Assembly: GCA_029982205.1 (NCBI GenBank)
Contig: JARRCM010000005.1
Span: forward strand, 23,387 to 87,386
From: Thermosediminibacterales bacterium
GTDB taxonomy: Bacteria; Bacillota; Thermosediminibacteria; Koleobacterales; JARRCM01
DNA: 64,000 bases
Direction of reading: 5' to 3'
Notes under the pieces: generated by a model
Told to the model about the DNA's origin: nothing
The model's input: the letters and a program-made list of their open reading frames with translations, nothing else
Database searches by the model: none
Shown: positions 47,132 to 55,404 of the stretch, in pieces
How positions within the stretch are numbered: position 1 is the first letter of the stretch
Layout of the letters: every line of letters begins with the position of its first letter
Position numbers and translations under genes: made by a program

Positions 47132-48313
47132 CTATTCACGAACTCCTAAGTAAGTAACCAGTTTGTCATATTTGCCCTTATTAACAATCGCTTCTAAGTC
47201 TTCAAAAACCTTTTTAATATCTTGCGGCACTACATCTCGTCCACCTAATCCGTAAATATAATCAACTATTGTATTACCAGCATTCAAATCATACATAGCA
47301 GCCCTTATCGGCGCAAACATCGGCCCGCCAAAGTCTGAGAAGGTTTCTGCACGGTCCATAACTCCTATAGCCTTTACACCTTTCAGGGCTTCAGCTATTT
47401 CTTTATGTGGGAATGGCCTAAATACCCTGAGCTTTAGCAGGCCTGCTTTTTTGCCCTGAGCCCTCAGTTCATCAACCACATCTTTGGCTGTTCCGGCAGC
47501 AGAGTTCATCACAACTACAGCCATTTCCGCATCATCAAGTTTATATTTTTCGAAAAAGCCGTAATTTCTGCCGCTTATTTTTCCGAATTCTTTTCCAACC
47601 TCAAGAATCACTTCTTTAGCATTTTCCATCGCCTCGGCCTGCTGACGTTTATGCTCAAAATAGAAATCCTGCAGGTCAAGGGGACCAAATGTCACAGGAT
47701 TCTTAACATTTAGAAGATAGTAATCAGGTTTGTACTCACCCACAAATTTCTTAACGTCTTCATCACCAATAACTTCCAGGTTTTCAAGGGCATGGCTTAT
47801 TATAAAACCGTCCATCATTACCATTACTGGTAATAGCACTTTAGGATTCTCAGCAATTTTAACAGCCTGAATCAAATTATCATATGCTTCCTGAGCGTTT
47901 TCAGAATAGAGCTGAATCCATCCAGAATCCCTTGCCCCCATTGAATCACTATGGTCACAGTGTATGTTTATAGGTGCGCTTAAAGCCCTATTAACTACAG
48001 GCATAACAATGGGCAGACGGTTAGAAGCAGCTATGTAAAGCACTTCCCACATTAAAGCCAATCCATTTGCAGATGTAGCAGTCATTGCCCTTGCTCCTGC
48101 AGCAGAAGCCCCCACAGTAGCACTCATAGCACTGTGTTCACTTTCCACTGTTACAAACTCGGTATCTACCTGGCCGTTGGCCACAAAAGAAGAAAAGAAT
48201 TGAACTATTTCCGTCTGAGGTGTAATAGGATATGCAGCTACAACATCGGGATTTATTTGTTTCATGGCCTGAGCCACAGCCTCATTTCCTGTTAAAGCTA
48301 CTTTCATCTTCAT
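47132..48313 (-). CDS. porA: Pyruvate (2-oxoacid):ferredoxin oxidoreductase alpha subunit
   Basis: 'LTGNEAVAQAMKQINPDVVAAYPITPQTEIVQFFS', 'EFVTVESEHSAMSATVGASAAGARAMTATSANGLALM'. Confidence 0.92.
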   Translation of the reverse strand: MKMKVALTGNEAVAQAMKQINPDVVAAYPITPQTEIVQFFSSFVANGQVDTEFVTVESEHSAMSATVGASAAGARAMTATSANGLALMWEVLYIAASNRLPIVMPVVNRALSAPINIHCDHSDSMGARDSGWIQLYSENAQEAYDNLIQAVKIAENPKVLLPVMVMMDGFIISHALENLEVIGDEDVKKFVGEYKPDYYLLNVKNPVTFGPLDLQDFYFEHKRQQAEAMENAKEVILEVGKEFGKISGRNYGFFEKYKLDDAEMAVVVMNSAAGTAKDVVDELRAQGKKAGLLKLRVFRPFPHKEIAEALKGVKAIGVMDRAETFSDFGGPMFAPIRAAMYDLNAGNTIVDYIYGLGGRDVVPQDIKKVFEDLEAIVNKGKYDKLVTYLGVRE

Positions 48314-48337
48314 TTTTTCAAAACCTCCTTCCCTGTA

Positions 48338-48712
48338 TTAAACTTGTTCATTTTTTTGTTTATCTTCATCTGAAGCCATATCTTCATCCACAAAATCTAT
48401 AGCATTTGTTGGACATACACTAACACACACACCACAACCTTTGCAATGGTCATAATCAAACTCTTTAAACTTTCCGTCATCAGTAATTATGGCTACATCT
48501 GGGCAAAATCTCCAACACATTAAACAGTGAATGCATTTGTCCTCATTCCAAATGGGCCGTCGGGAACGCCAGTCACCGGTCTTATAAGACTCTGCATTAC
48601 CTGCTGTAGGTATTATTCCTCCTCTAACGAGGTCTTTCCATCCTTTATCAGGAGTTACGGCTTCGGCTGAATTTCTCCCTTCTCCCTGACCGAAATTCCT
48701 GTTAAAACTCAT
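48338..48712 (-). CDS. porD: Pyruvate:ferredoxin oxidoreductase delta subunit (2x4Fe-4S)
   Basis: 'CIHCLMCWRFCPDVAI', 'CKGCGVCVSVCPTNAI'. Confidence 0.9.
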   Translation of the reverse strand: MSFNRNFGQGEGRNSAEAVTPDKGWKDLVRGGIIPTAGNAESYKTGDWRSRRPIWNEDKCIHCLMCWRFCPDVAIITDDGKFKEFDYDHCKGCGVCVSVCPTNAIDFVDEDMASDEDKQKNEQV

Positions 48713-49287
48713 TCTGATTTCACCTCCTGATAGGCTCTTTCAATGGCTTTAATATTGCCATCTATAACTTCCGGTTTCGATTTAAATTTCTTTTTCAGCT
48801 GTCTTTTGGTATCTTCAAGGAAACCTTCAAATGGAATTATTCCTGTTGCTTTTATGAGCGCACCCATTAGAGGAGTGTTAGGAATGTTTTTACCAATAGT
48901 TTCTTCAGCAATTTTGCCAGCATCCACAGTAAATACTTTGCCTCCGCTGATTTTAAGTTTTTCCCTCATCTCTTGCGGGGTTTTGCTTGTGTTTATTACA
49001 AAAATACTGTCCTGTGCCCCTGCGGTCACATCTGCGGTACCTCCGATGAGAGTCGGATCTAAGATTACCACTACATCAGGATTTGCAATACTTGAATGAA
49101 TCCTTATTTCTTTATCACTTATTCTGTTAAATGCTGTTACAGGTGCTCCCATGCGTTCTGGACCGTATTCTGGAAACCCTTGAACGAATTTTCCTACTTG
49201 AGATGCAGACTGCGCCAAGAGAAGTGCAGCAGTTTTTGCTCCCTGGCCTCCTCTGCCATGCCAGCGAATTTCTATAACATTACTCAT
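48709..49287 (-). CDS. porG: Pyruvate:ferredoxin oxidoreductase gamma subunit
   Basis: 'EIRWHGRGGQGAKTAALLLAQSA', 'GFPEYGPERMGAPVTAFNRIS'. Confidence 0.92.
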   Translation of the reverse strand: MSNVIEIRWHGRGGQGAKTAALLLAQSASQVGKFVQGFPEYGPERMGAPVTAFNRISDKEIRIHSSIANPDVVVILDPTLIGGTADVTAGAQDSIFVINTSKTPQEMREKLKISGGKVFTVDAGKIAEETIGKNIPNTPLMGALIKATGIIPFEGFLEDTKRQLKKKFKSKPEVIDGNIKAIERAYQEVKSE

Positions 49288-49470
49288 TTTTTGTTTTCCT
49301 CCTTTCTTGATCTTTTTTCAAAAGCTCTTTATTGTAAAGCTTTTGGGGATTTTATATTTTTTAACGTCAAACCACCTCCTAAGCAATCATGTATGAAGTT
49401 GAATTTTAAATTTATTGTATTACAGAAAAGAAAACCCCAGGTGTACTATAATACAAATCCAGCTCTATTA

Positions 49471-49499
49471 ATACAGTTTTTGTATACAAGATACTGTAT
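49471..49499. promoter_or_regulatory. Nested palindrome upstream of por operon (operator candidate)
   Basis: ATACAGT ttt TGTATACA agat ACTGTAT: outer 7-bp arms plus internal perfect TTGTATACAA. Confidence 0.5.
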
Positions 49500-49570
49500 G
49501 ACTTTTTTTATTATAACAGCGTCTTTTATGTTAATATAACAGAAAAACAAACAAGGGTCAAATAAGAATT

Positions 49571-50047
49571 TTATTCAGTGACATCTACTTCTTTTCCTCC
49601 GGTTATTTCAATTAACTGATCAATATTAATCGGAAGTGCTGAATTCGCTGTTCCCGCGGCCACATATACTACATCAGACCTCCTGAGGCTTTTGTCAAGA
49701 TAAATTGTTACGGGATTCTTAAGGTCAAAAGGACATACTCCACCAATTGAATATCCTGTTATTTCTTTAACCTCTACTGGCTTGGCCAATTTGGGTTTAT
49801 GCCCTGTTATTTTTTTCAGTTTTTTGTCGTTTATTCTGACATCTCCTGCTGAAACCACCATAACATATTCGCATCCTGCTCTAAAAAGAAGCGATTTTGC
49901 TATTTGCCCTTGTTCCACTCCAAGTGTATTTGCTGCGGTTTCAACAGTGCTGGTATCTCCTTTAGGTATCAAGATCTTTAAACCCAAATCAAATTTATCA
50001 AGGTATTTTTGTAATCTTTCAACCGTTTCCCCTTTGCCCATTGTCAC
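49571..50047 (-). CDS. YbaK/EbsC family (Cys-tRNA(Pro) deacylase-like) protein
   Basis: 'TVETAANTLGVEQGQIAKSLLFRAG', 'GYSIGGVCPFDLKNPVTIYLDKSL'. Confidence 0.88.
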   Translation of the reverse strand: MTMGKGETVERLQKYLDKFDLGLKILIPKGDTSTVETAANTLGVEQGQIAKSLLFRAGCEYVMVVSAGDVRINDKKLKKITGHKPKLAKPVEVKEITGYSIGGVCPFDLKNPVTIYLDKSLRRSDVVYVAAGTANSALPINIDQLIEITGGKEVDVTE

Positions 50048-50136
50048 TATCCTCCTAAAGCAAAAAACACTTTGTTATAATATAACTTATATACAACCCA
50101 AAATCAATTAAAAAAGCAACTAATCATACGAGGACA

Positions 50137-50161
50137 TAAAAAAACAGTCCTGCGACTGCTT
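50137..50161 (-). terminator. Terminator downstream of bofA-like gene
   Basis: Minus strand CAGTCGCAGGACTG followed by TTTTTTTA. Confidence 0.65.
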
Positions 50162-50167
50162 TGAAGG

Positions 50168-50464
50168 TTACACCAGAATATATTTTAAAGCCACGAGGAG
50201 AACAACTCCGGGTATTCCTAAAAAACCAGCCACAAGAGCAGTTATGGGATTAATGGTTACATGAAGCCCTATATATGCCCCTGCAACATTTAACAACCAT
50301 AACATCACACCGCCAATAACCCCATTATACAGAAGCCTTAAAACAAACTTAACGGGAACAAATAAAATCCTACCAATAATGTATAGAAGTATCAGGCCAA
50401 ACGCATAAGCTATTAAAATAGAATAATCCATAAACGTTTCACCTCCGGTTAAAAAACCATCCAT
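50168..50464 (-). CDS. bofA: BofA-like pro-sigmaK processing inhibitor family protein
   Basis: Small two/three-TM protein '...GGVMLWLLNVAGAYIGLHVTINPITALVAGFLGIPGVVLLVALKYIL'; recR-yaaL-bofA synteny. Confidence 0.88.
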   Translation of the reverse strand: MDGFLTGGETFMDYSILIAYAFGLILLYIIGRILFVPVKFVLRLLYNGVIGGVMLWLLNVAGAYIGLHVTINPITALVAGFLGIPGVVLLVALKYILV

Positions 50465-50544
50465 ATGAAAACAGCCTTTCCATTTTTTATCTTTTAATAA
50501 ATATATATGCGAATAAAATCAAAAATTACCCATATATTTATTTA

Positions 50545-50817
50545 TTATAATCTTGCTTTTATATTGTTTTCTTTTGCTTTTTTTAAAAGATACATGTATT
50601 TTTTTCTGGCTGCTTCGTTTAAATATATGGCATAGTCAACCAGGTCAGGGTCTGTAACATTATCGAAATAGCTTTTTGCTGTAAACCATTCCTTTCTAGC
50701 CTGTTCCACAGCTTCAAAAAAATCAGGTTCCATCTCTTTTGGTAAACCATCATCTATTAATAAAATCTTTGATGATAATGTATTAAAAAACTTATATACA
50801 TAATCAGAAATCATCAA
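50545..50817 (-). CDS. YaaL family protein (DUF2508)
   Basis: 'AVEQARKEWFTAKSYFDNVTDPDLVDYAIYLNEAARKKYMYLLKKAKE'; between recR and bofA. Confidence 0.85.
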   Translation of the reverse strand: MMISDYVYKFFNTLSSKILLIDDGLPKEMEPDFFEAVEQARKEWFTAKSYFDNVTDPDLVDYAIYLNEAARKKYMYLLKKAKENNIKARL

Positions 50818-50871
50818 CAGATCAACCCCTTGCCTTTTTTAAAATTATAACCATTCCGGCAAGGGGTTATA

Positions 50872-51504
50872 CTATATTTCTTTACGCCCTTCCAGAGCTT
50901 TTGTTAATGTGACTTCATCAGTGTATTCCAAATCTCCGCCCACTGGAATCCCATGGGCAATCCTTGTAACTTTTATACCCAGGGGTTTTGTCAGGCGGGC
51001 AATATACATTGCAGTGGCTTCACCCTCTATATTGGGGTTAGTAGCAAGAATGATTTCCTTTATCTTTTCTTTTCTAATACGTTCAAGCAGTTCCTTAATC
51101 CTTATATCATCAGGGCCTATACCTTCCATCGGAGATATTGCCCCATGGAGGATATGGTAAAGCCCTTTATATTCTCGGGTTTTTTCCATTGCAAACACAT
51201 CTCTAGGATCTTCAACAATACAAATGATGCTTCGGTCGCGATTCGCAGCACTACATATTTTACATGGATCTGTATCTGTTAAATTTCCGCATACAGAGCA
51301 ATAAACTATTTTTTGTTTTGCATTTATAATAGCTTGAGCAAGCCTTTTAGCTTTATTTTCGGGAATGCTCAGTATATGAAAAGCCAACCTTTGAGCAGTC
51401 TTAGGGCCTATTCCGGGCAGCTTCCTGAACTCTTCAATCAAACGGGCCATAGGCTCGGCATATTGATGTAAATCAAAGTAAGTCATTTTTGTTACACCTT
51501 CCAA
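50872..51504 (-). CDS. recR: Recombination mediator RecR
   Basis: '[20 protein letters not shown]', zinc finger '[17 protein letters not shown]', Toprim '[20 protein letters not shown]'. Confidence 0.97.
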   Translation of the reverse strand: MEGVTKMTYFDLHQYAEPMARLIEEFRKLPGIGPKTAQRLAFHILSIPENKAKRLAQAIINAKQKIVYCSVCGNLTDTDPCKICSAANRDRSIICIVEDPRDVFAMEKTREYKGLYHILHGAISPMEGIGPDDIRIKELLERIRKEKIKEIILATNPNIEGEATAMYIARLTKPLGIKVTRIAHGIPVGGDLEYTDEVTLTKALEGRKEI

Positions 51505-51522
51505 CCAGGCAAAAAATTTATT

Positions 51523-51861
51523 TTAAAAAATACCTGGAATATTTAACCCCCCGGTGATTTTAGACATTTCCTGTGCCACCATCTCTTCAGCTTTTCGAAG
51601 AGCTTCATTAACTGCAGCCAGCACCATGTCCTGCAGCATTTCAACATCGTCCGGATCTACTGCTTCAGGGGATATAATCAGTTCCACAAGTTCTTTCTTG
51701 CCATTAGCAACAGCTTTAACAGCTCCTCCGCCTGAAGCAGCTTCAACAGTCTGTTGTTCTAATTCAGATTGAAGCTTCTGCATCTCCTGCTGCATTTTTT
51801 TCACCTGTTTCATCATTTTACCCATATTCCCAAAGTTACCCATTCCTCTCATAACGCTCAT
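51523..51861 (-). CDS. YbaB/EbfC family nucleoid-associated protein
   Basis: '[76 protein letters not shown]'. Confidence 0.95.
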   Translation of the reverse strand: MSVMRGMGNFGNMGKMMKQVKKMQQEMQKLQSELEQQTVEAASGGGAVKAVANGKKELVELIISPEAVDPDDVEMLQDMVLAAVNEALRKAEEMVAQEMSKITGGLNIPGIF

Positions 51862-51900
51862 CTCCTTTTAAAATTTTAAGATATTCATTGTTTTAAGTCA

Positions 51901-53523
51901 CTATTTTTCATCAATAACTTTAATAATCTCCGCATCAAAAAGTTCATATGCCTTTTTTATAGCATCATCAATATTCTGCTGTGGGGCGGGTTTGTCTTTA
52001 ATTTTTGGTTTTGCCAAGTCATCTTCTTCGTCAAGCAATACAAAAGCCAGTCTATAGGCCTTTTTATAAACTTCATTAACCGCCTTTTCTATTACAGTCC
52101 GATCCTTTTCCGCCTTTTGTTTTGTTACTTCAAACCCCCAAAAACCTATCTCCAAAACATTCCCTTTTATGTTAACAGGCTTTGTTTTGGCTTCAACAAG
52201 AATAAAATATAAAGATATTTTGTCTTTCTTTATTATTTCCAGCACTTTAGGCCATAAGTCTTGTATTTCTTCAATCGTTTTGTCATTTATTCGGCTTTCA
52301 ATTCCCTTCAATTCACCATCTTCTTTATTATCAGTATCATCTTTATGTTCATTTTTAATCAAAGAAAAATCAGCGTTTTTTACTTTTCCCTCAAGTTGGC
52401 TTAAACGCTCGAGAATAGCATCAGGGGTATCATCAAGGCTTGGAAGGATAAGTTTGATGGCTGCAACCTCTACAACTGTTTGAGGATCTGATGACCATTT
52501 TACATCTCTTTCTGTTTCAGATAACACACCCAGAATTCTTGTAATCTTTTCTATGCTGAAACCTTTACTCTGAACCTCCAGTTCTTTTAATGCTTCATCA
52601 GATAAGTCCACCAGCATTTCTGGATCTTGTGCCACTTTTACAATCATCATGTTTCTAAAATGCAAAATAATGTCATTCACGAATTGATGAAGGTCTTTGC
52701 CATTTGCGGAAAGCTCTCCAATAAGTTTGAGAATCCCGCCTGTGTCTTTTCTTCTTATATGTTCTGCAAACTGAAACAACATCTCGTCATTTACAGTGCC
52801 CAATATATCAAAAACCGTTTCTTTGTCAATTCGCCCATCTGTATATAACATGCATTGATCCAGAACGCTTAAAGCATCCCTCATAGCACCACGGGAGTTT
52901 CGAGCAATAATTCTCAAAGCCTCGTCTTCTGCTTCAATACCATAGTGGTTTGTTATTATCTTCAACCTTCCAAGAATATCCTGGGTAGATAGCCGTTTAA
53001 AGTCGAAACGCTGACACCGGGAAAGGATTGTGGCAGGCAGCTTATGGGGCTCTGTTGTTGCCAGAATGAAAACTACATGTTTCGGAGGCTCTTCAAGGGT
53101 TTTTAACAATGCATTAAAAGCCTCTGTTGTCAGCATATGCACCTCGTCAATTATATATACCTTGTACTTGCCCTGGGTAGGCGGATAACCAACTTTATCC
53201 CTTAATTCCCGTATTTCATCAATACCCCTGTTTGAAGCGGCATCTATTTCGATTACATCCATCAAAATTCCTTGATTAATACCCTCGCAGATATTACAAA
53301 CATTGCACGGTTTTGGGGTAGGCCCGTTTACACAATTTAAAGCCTTCGCAAAAATTTTTGCAGTGCTTGTTTTTCCCGTACCGCGAATACCACAAAATAA
53401 ATAAGCATGAGATATACGTCCGCTTTTTATTGCGTTTGTCAGTGTTCTTGTTATATGCTCCTGCCCTATTACATCTTCAAAAACCTGGGGCCTCCATTCA
53501 CGATATAAAGCTCTGTACACCAT
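51901..53523 (-). CDS. dnaX: DNA polymerase III subunit gamma/tau
   Basis: 'ALYREWRPQVFEDVIGQEHITRTLTNAIKSGRISHAYLFCGIRGTGKTSTAKIFAKALNC'. Confidence 0.97.
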   Translation of the reverse strand: MVYRALYREWRPQVFEDVIGQEHITRTLTNAIKSGRISHAYLFCGIRGTGKTSTAKIFAKALNCVNGPTPKPCNVCNICEGINQGILMDVIEIDAASNRGIDEIRELRDKVGYPPTQGKYKVYIIDEVHMLTTEAFNALLKTLEEPPKHVVFILATTEPHKLPATILSRCQRFDFKRLSTQDILGRLKIITNHYGIEAEDEALRIIARNSRGAMRDALSVLDQCMLYTDGRIDKETVFDILGTVNDEMLFQFAEHIRRKDTGGILKLIGELSANGKDLHQFVNDIILHFRNMMIVKVAQDPEMLVDLSDEALKELEVQSKGFSIEKITRILGVLSETERDVKWSSDPQTVVEVAAIKLILPSLDDTPDAILERLSQLEGKVKNADFSLIKNEHKDDTDNKEDGELKGIESRINDKTIEEIQDLWPKVLEIIKKDKISLYFILVEAKTKPVNIKGNVLEIGFWGFEVTKQKAEKDRTVIEKAVNEVYKKAYRLAFVLLDEEDDLAKPKIKDKPAPQQNIDDAIKKAYELFDAEIIKVIDEK

Positions 53524-53601
53524 AATACCACCTACGGTTTAAAATACATTTTTATACTTCTTCTTAAAAGCTCTTTTTCCTTCTGGATTTTAAAATAAAA
53601 A

Positions 53602-53621
53602 AGGAGGAAATCCCTCCTCCG
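53602..53621 (-). terminator. Terminator of SRP RNA
   Basis: Minus strand GGAGGAGGGATTTCCTCC followed by TTTTTTATTTT. Confidence 0.75.
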
Positions 53622-53633
53622 GTTCAAATTTAT

Positions 53634-53901
53634 GCCGTGCACCCTACCTCGACTTTCCTCTACAGGCGTTACCCCGACAGTTAACTCTGATCAGGCACTC
53701 CTGCGGCACATGGAAGGGCTTACTTACCGCTGCTTCCTCCCGGACCTGACGGGGTTCATAAGTTTCCATTGCGCAGGACCCAATCTTCTTCGCCACTTAT
53801 CCGGGCCGGTCCCCACAGAGGAAAAGCCTCAGAAGGGAATTCAACCCCGCTATAGCGGATTGCGGGTTACAGGGCACCGCTACCTCCCCGTCTAGCACGG
53901 C
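53634..53901 (-). ncRNA. ffs: Signal recognition particle RNA (large bacterial type)
   Basis: Minus strand contains 'GTCAGGTCCGGGAGGAAGCAGCGGTAAG' apical core; ends pair (GCCGTGCTAGACGGGG... / ...GCACGGC); flanked by dnaX and tRNA-Ser/tadA. Confidence 0.93.
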
Positions 53902-53923
53902 AAACTTTTTGATTTATAAAATA

Positions 53924-53941
53924 AAGTGGTAATTACCACTT
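53924..53941 (-). terminator. Perfect 18-bp palindrome between tRNA-Ser and SRP RNA, possible weak terminator
   Basis: AAGTGGTAATTACCACTT followed on minus strand by TATTTTAT. Confidence 0.4.
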
Positions 53942-53951
53942 GCATTTTCAA

Positions 53952-54048
53952 TGGCGGAGAGAGCGGGATTTGAACCCGCGAGACGAGTTTAATCCCCGTC
54001 TACTCGCTTTCCAGGCGAGCGCCTTCAGCCAGACTCAGCCATCTCTCC
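53952..54048 (-). tRNA. tRNA-Ser(GGA)
   Basis: Minus strand GGAGAGATGGCTGAGTCTGG...GCTCGCCTGGAAAGCGAG...GGGTTCAAATCCCGC...CCGCCA; anticodon GGA, long variable arm. Confidence 0.95.
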
Positions 54049-54088
54049 ATAAAACTAATTTTATATATGCTAAACTGACATTTCTATC

Positions 54089-54183
54089 TGGCGGAGAGAG
54101 TGAGATTCGAACTCACGAGGCAGGTTCTGCCTGCCTACTCGCTTTCGAGGCGAGCGCCTTCAGCCAGACTCGGCCATCTCTCC
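54089..54183 (-). tRNA. tRNA-Ser(CGA)
   Basis: Minus strand GGAGAGATGGCCGAGTCTGG...GCTCGCCTCGAAAGCGAG...; anticodon CGA, CCA encoded. Confidence 0.95.
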
Positions 54184-54193
54184 ACACAAAATA

Positions 54194-54655
54194 TTAAGTT
54201 GCGTTTCTGAGCCCTTTAAAAAACTTTTTCATGATTTCGGAGCACTCTTTTTCTAAAATCCCGGAAACCACTTCTACTCTATGATTAAATCGTTCATCCT
54301 GCAGCAGGTTCATGAGTGTTCCACACACGCCTGCTTTCGGGTCAAACGCTCCGAATATCAATCTATCTATCCGTGCCTGGAGAATAGCTCCTGCACACAT
54401 CGGACACGGCTCTATAGTAACATAAATGGAACATCCGGTTAACCGCCATCCGCCTAAGGTCTTTGACGCTTCTTTTATAGCTAATATTTCAGCATGGGCG
54501 GTGGGGTCTTTTTGGGTTTCCCGAAGATTGTGAGCTCTGGCTATTATATTGCCATCATAAACTACAATTGCTCCTATTGGAACCTCACGCTTTAAAAAGG
54601 CTTTCTCAGCTTCTGCAAGAGCCTCTTTCATAAAAAAATCATGATTTATAAACAA
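54194..54655 (-). CDS. tadA: tRNA adenosine(34) deaminase TadA
   Basis: 'MKEALAEAEKAFLKREVPIGAIVV', 'DPTAHAEILAIKEA', 'TIEPCPMCAGAI'. Confidence 0.96.
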   Translation of the reverse strand: MFINHDFFMKEALAEAEKAFLKREVPIGAIVVYDGNIIARAHNLRETQKDPTAHAEILAIKEASKTLGGWRLTGCSIYVTIEPCPMCAGAILQARIDRLIFGAFDPKAGVCGTLMNLLQDERFNHRVEVVSGILEKECSEIMKKFFKGLRNAT

Positions 54656-54698
54656 TTCCTAAAAAACAACCTCCATTACCGGGAGTAATATTAAATGA

Positions 54699-54775
54699 TG
54701 GTGCGCCCGGGAGGACTCGAACCCCCGGCACGCGGTTTAGGAAACCGCTGCTCTATCCTCCTGAGCTACGGGCGC
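54699..54775 (-). tRNA. tRNA-Arg(CCT)
   Basis: Minus strand GCGCCCGTAGCTCAGGAGGATAGAGCAGCGGTTTCCTAAACCGC...GGGCGCACCA; anticodon loop TTCCTAA. Confidence 0.95.
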
Positions 54776-54787
54776 ATGTTTCGGAAA

Positions 54788-54864
54788 TGGTGCGCCCGGC
54801 AGGATTCGAACCTGCGACCTCCAGATTCGTAGTCTGTTACTCTATCCAGCTGAGCTACGGGCGC
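54788..54864 (-). tRNA. tRNA-Arg(ACG)
   Basis: Minus strand GCGCCCGTAGCTCAGCTGGATAGAGTAACAGACTACGAATCTG...GGGCGCACCA; anticodon ACG. Confidence 0.95.
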
Positions 54865-54876
54865 AAGACATAAAAA

Positions 54877-54971
54877 TGGCGGAGAGAGAGGGATTCGAAC
54901 CCTCGATACGGGTTTTAGCCCGTATAATCGCTTAGCAGGCGACCGCCTTCGACCTACTCGGCCATCTCTCC
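54877..54971 (-). tRNA. tRNA-Ser(GCT)
   Basis: Minus strand GGAGAGATGGCCGAGTAGGTCGAAGGCGGTCGCCTGCTAAGCGA...CCGCCA; anticodon GCT. Confidence 0.95.
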
Positions 54972-55096
54972 ACAATCAAACCGGAATCATCTCCGGTGAT
55001 ATATCATTATATCATAAACAAAAACATTTGTCTAATAATTAATTGATAGATATTTTTAAAACCGCATTTAACCTATGAAAAGTTATATTGCAAAAA

Positions 55097-55183
55097 TGGC
55101 GGAGGGGGTGGGATTCGAACCCACGGCCCTTTCGGGTCACTGGTTTTCAAGACCAGCTCCTTAAACCGCTCGGACACCCCTCC
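55097..55183 (-). tRNA. tRNA-Ser(TGA)
   Basis: Minus strand GGAGGGGTGTCCGAGCGGTTTAAGGAGCTGGTCTTGAAAACCAG...CCTCCGCCA; anticodon TGA. Confidence 0.95.
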
Positions 55184-55317
55184 TCAGTAACCGCAAGAGA
55201 AAGTATACCATATAAAGTTTTAATTGTCAATGAGCCCCGCAAACCATATTTTGCTCTAATTTCCTGCTTTTTTATCAAAACATAACTTCACACAAAACTT
55301 CAAAACCTGTTTAAATC

Positions 55318-55347
55318 TTATACAAGTTTTTATTCAAACTTGGATAA
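55318..55347 (+). promoter_or_regulatory. Near-perfect inverted repeat upstream of adhE (operator candidate)
   Basis: TTATACAAGTTT TTATTC AAACTTGGATAA, 12-bp arms with one mismatch. Confidence 0.6.
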
Positions 55348-55404
55348 AAAAACTTCAGATTAACAAACTAAAAGTATGAAGCAACACGAAAAGGAGGAAC
55401 AAAA

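Noticed and set aside
53632-53895. ORF of 87 aa on plus strand
   Set aside because: Antisense of the SRP RNA; sequence matches the RNA gene, so the ORF is spurious.
53940-55285. ORFs 53940..54197, 54766..54975 and 55088..55285 (peptides such as 'RRERDLNPRDEFNP', 'VAQLDRVTDYESGGRRFESCRAHH')
   Set aside because: They are translations through tRNA genes, a well-known annotation artefact.
55318-55347. Reading the adhE dyad as a Rex operator
   Set aside because: The arms (TTATACAAGTTT) do not fit the TTGTTAA/TTGTGAA-type Rex consensus.
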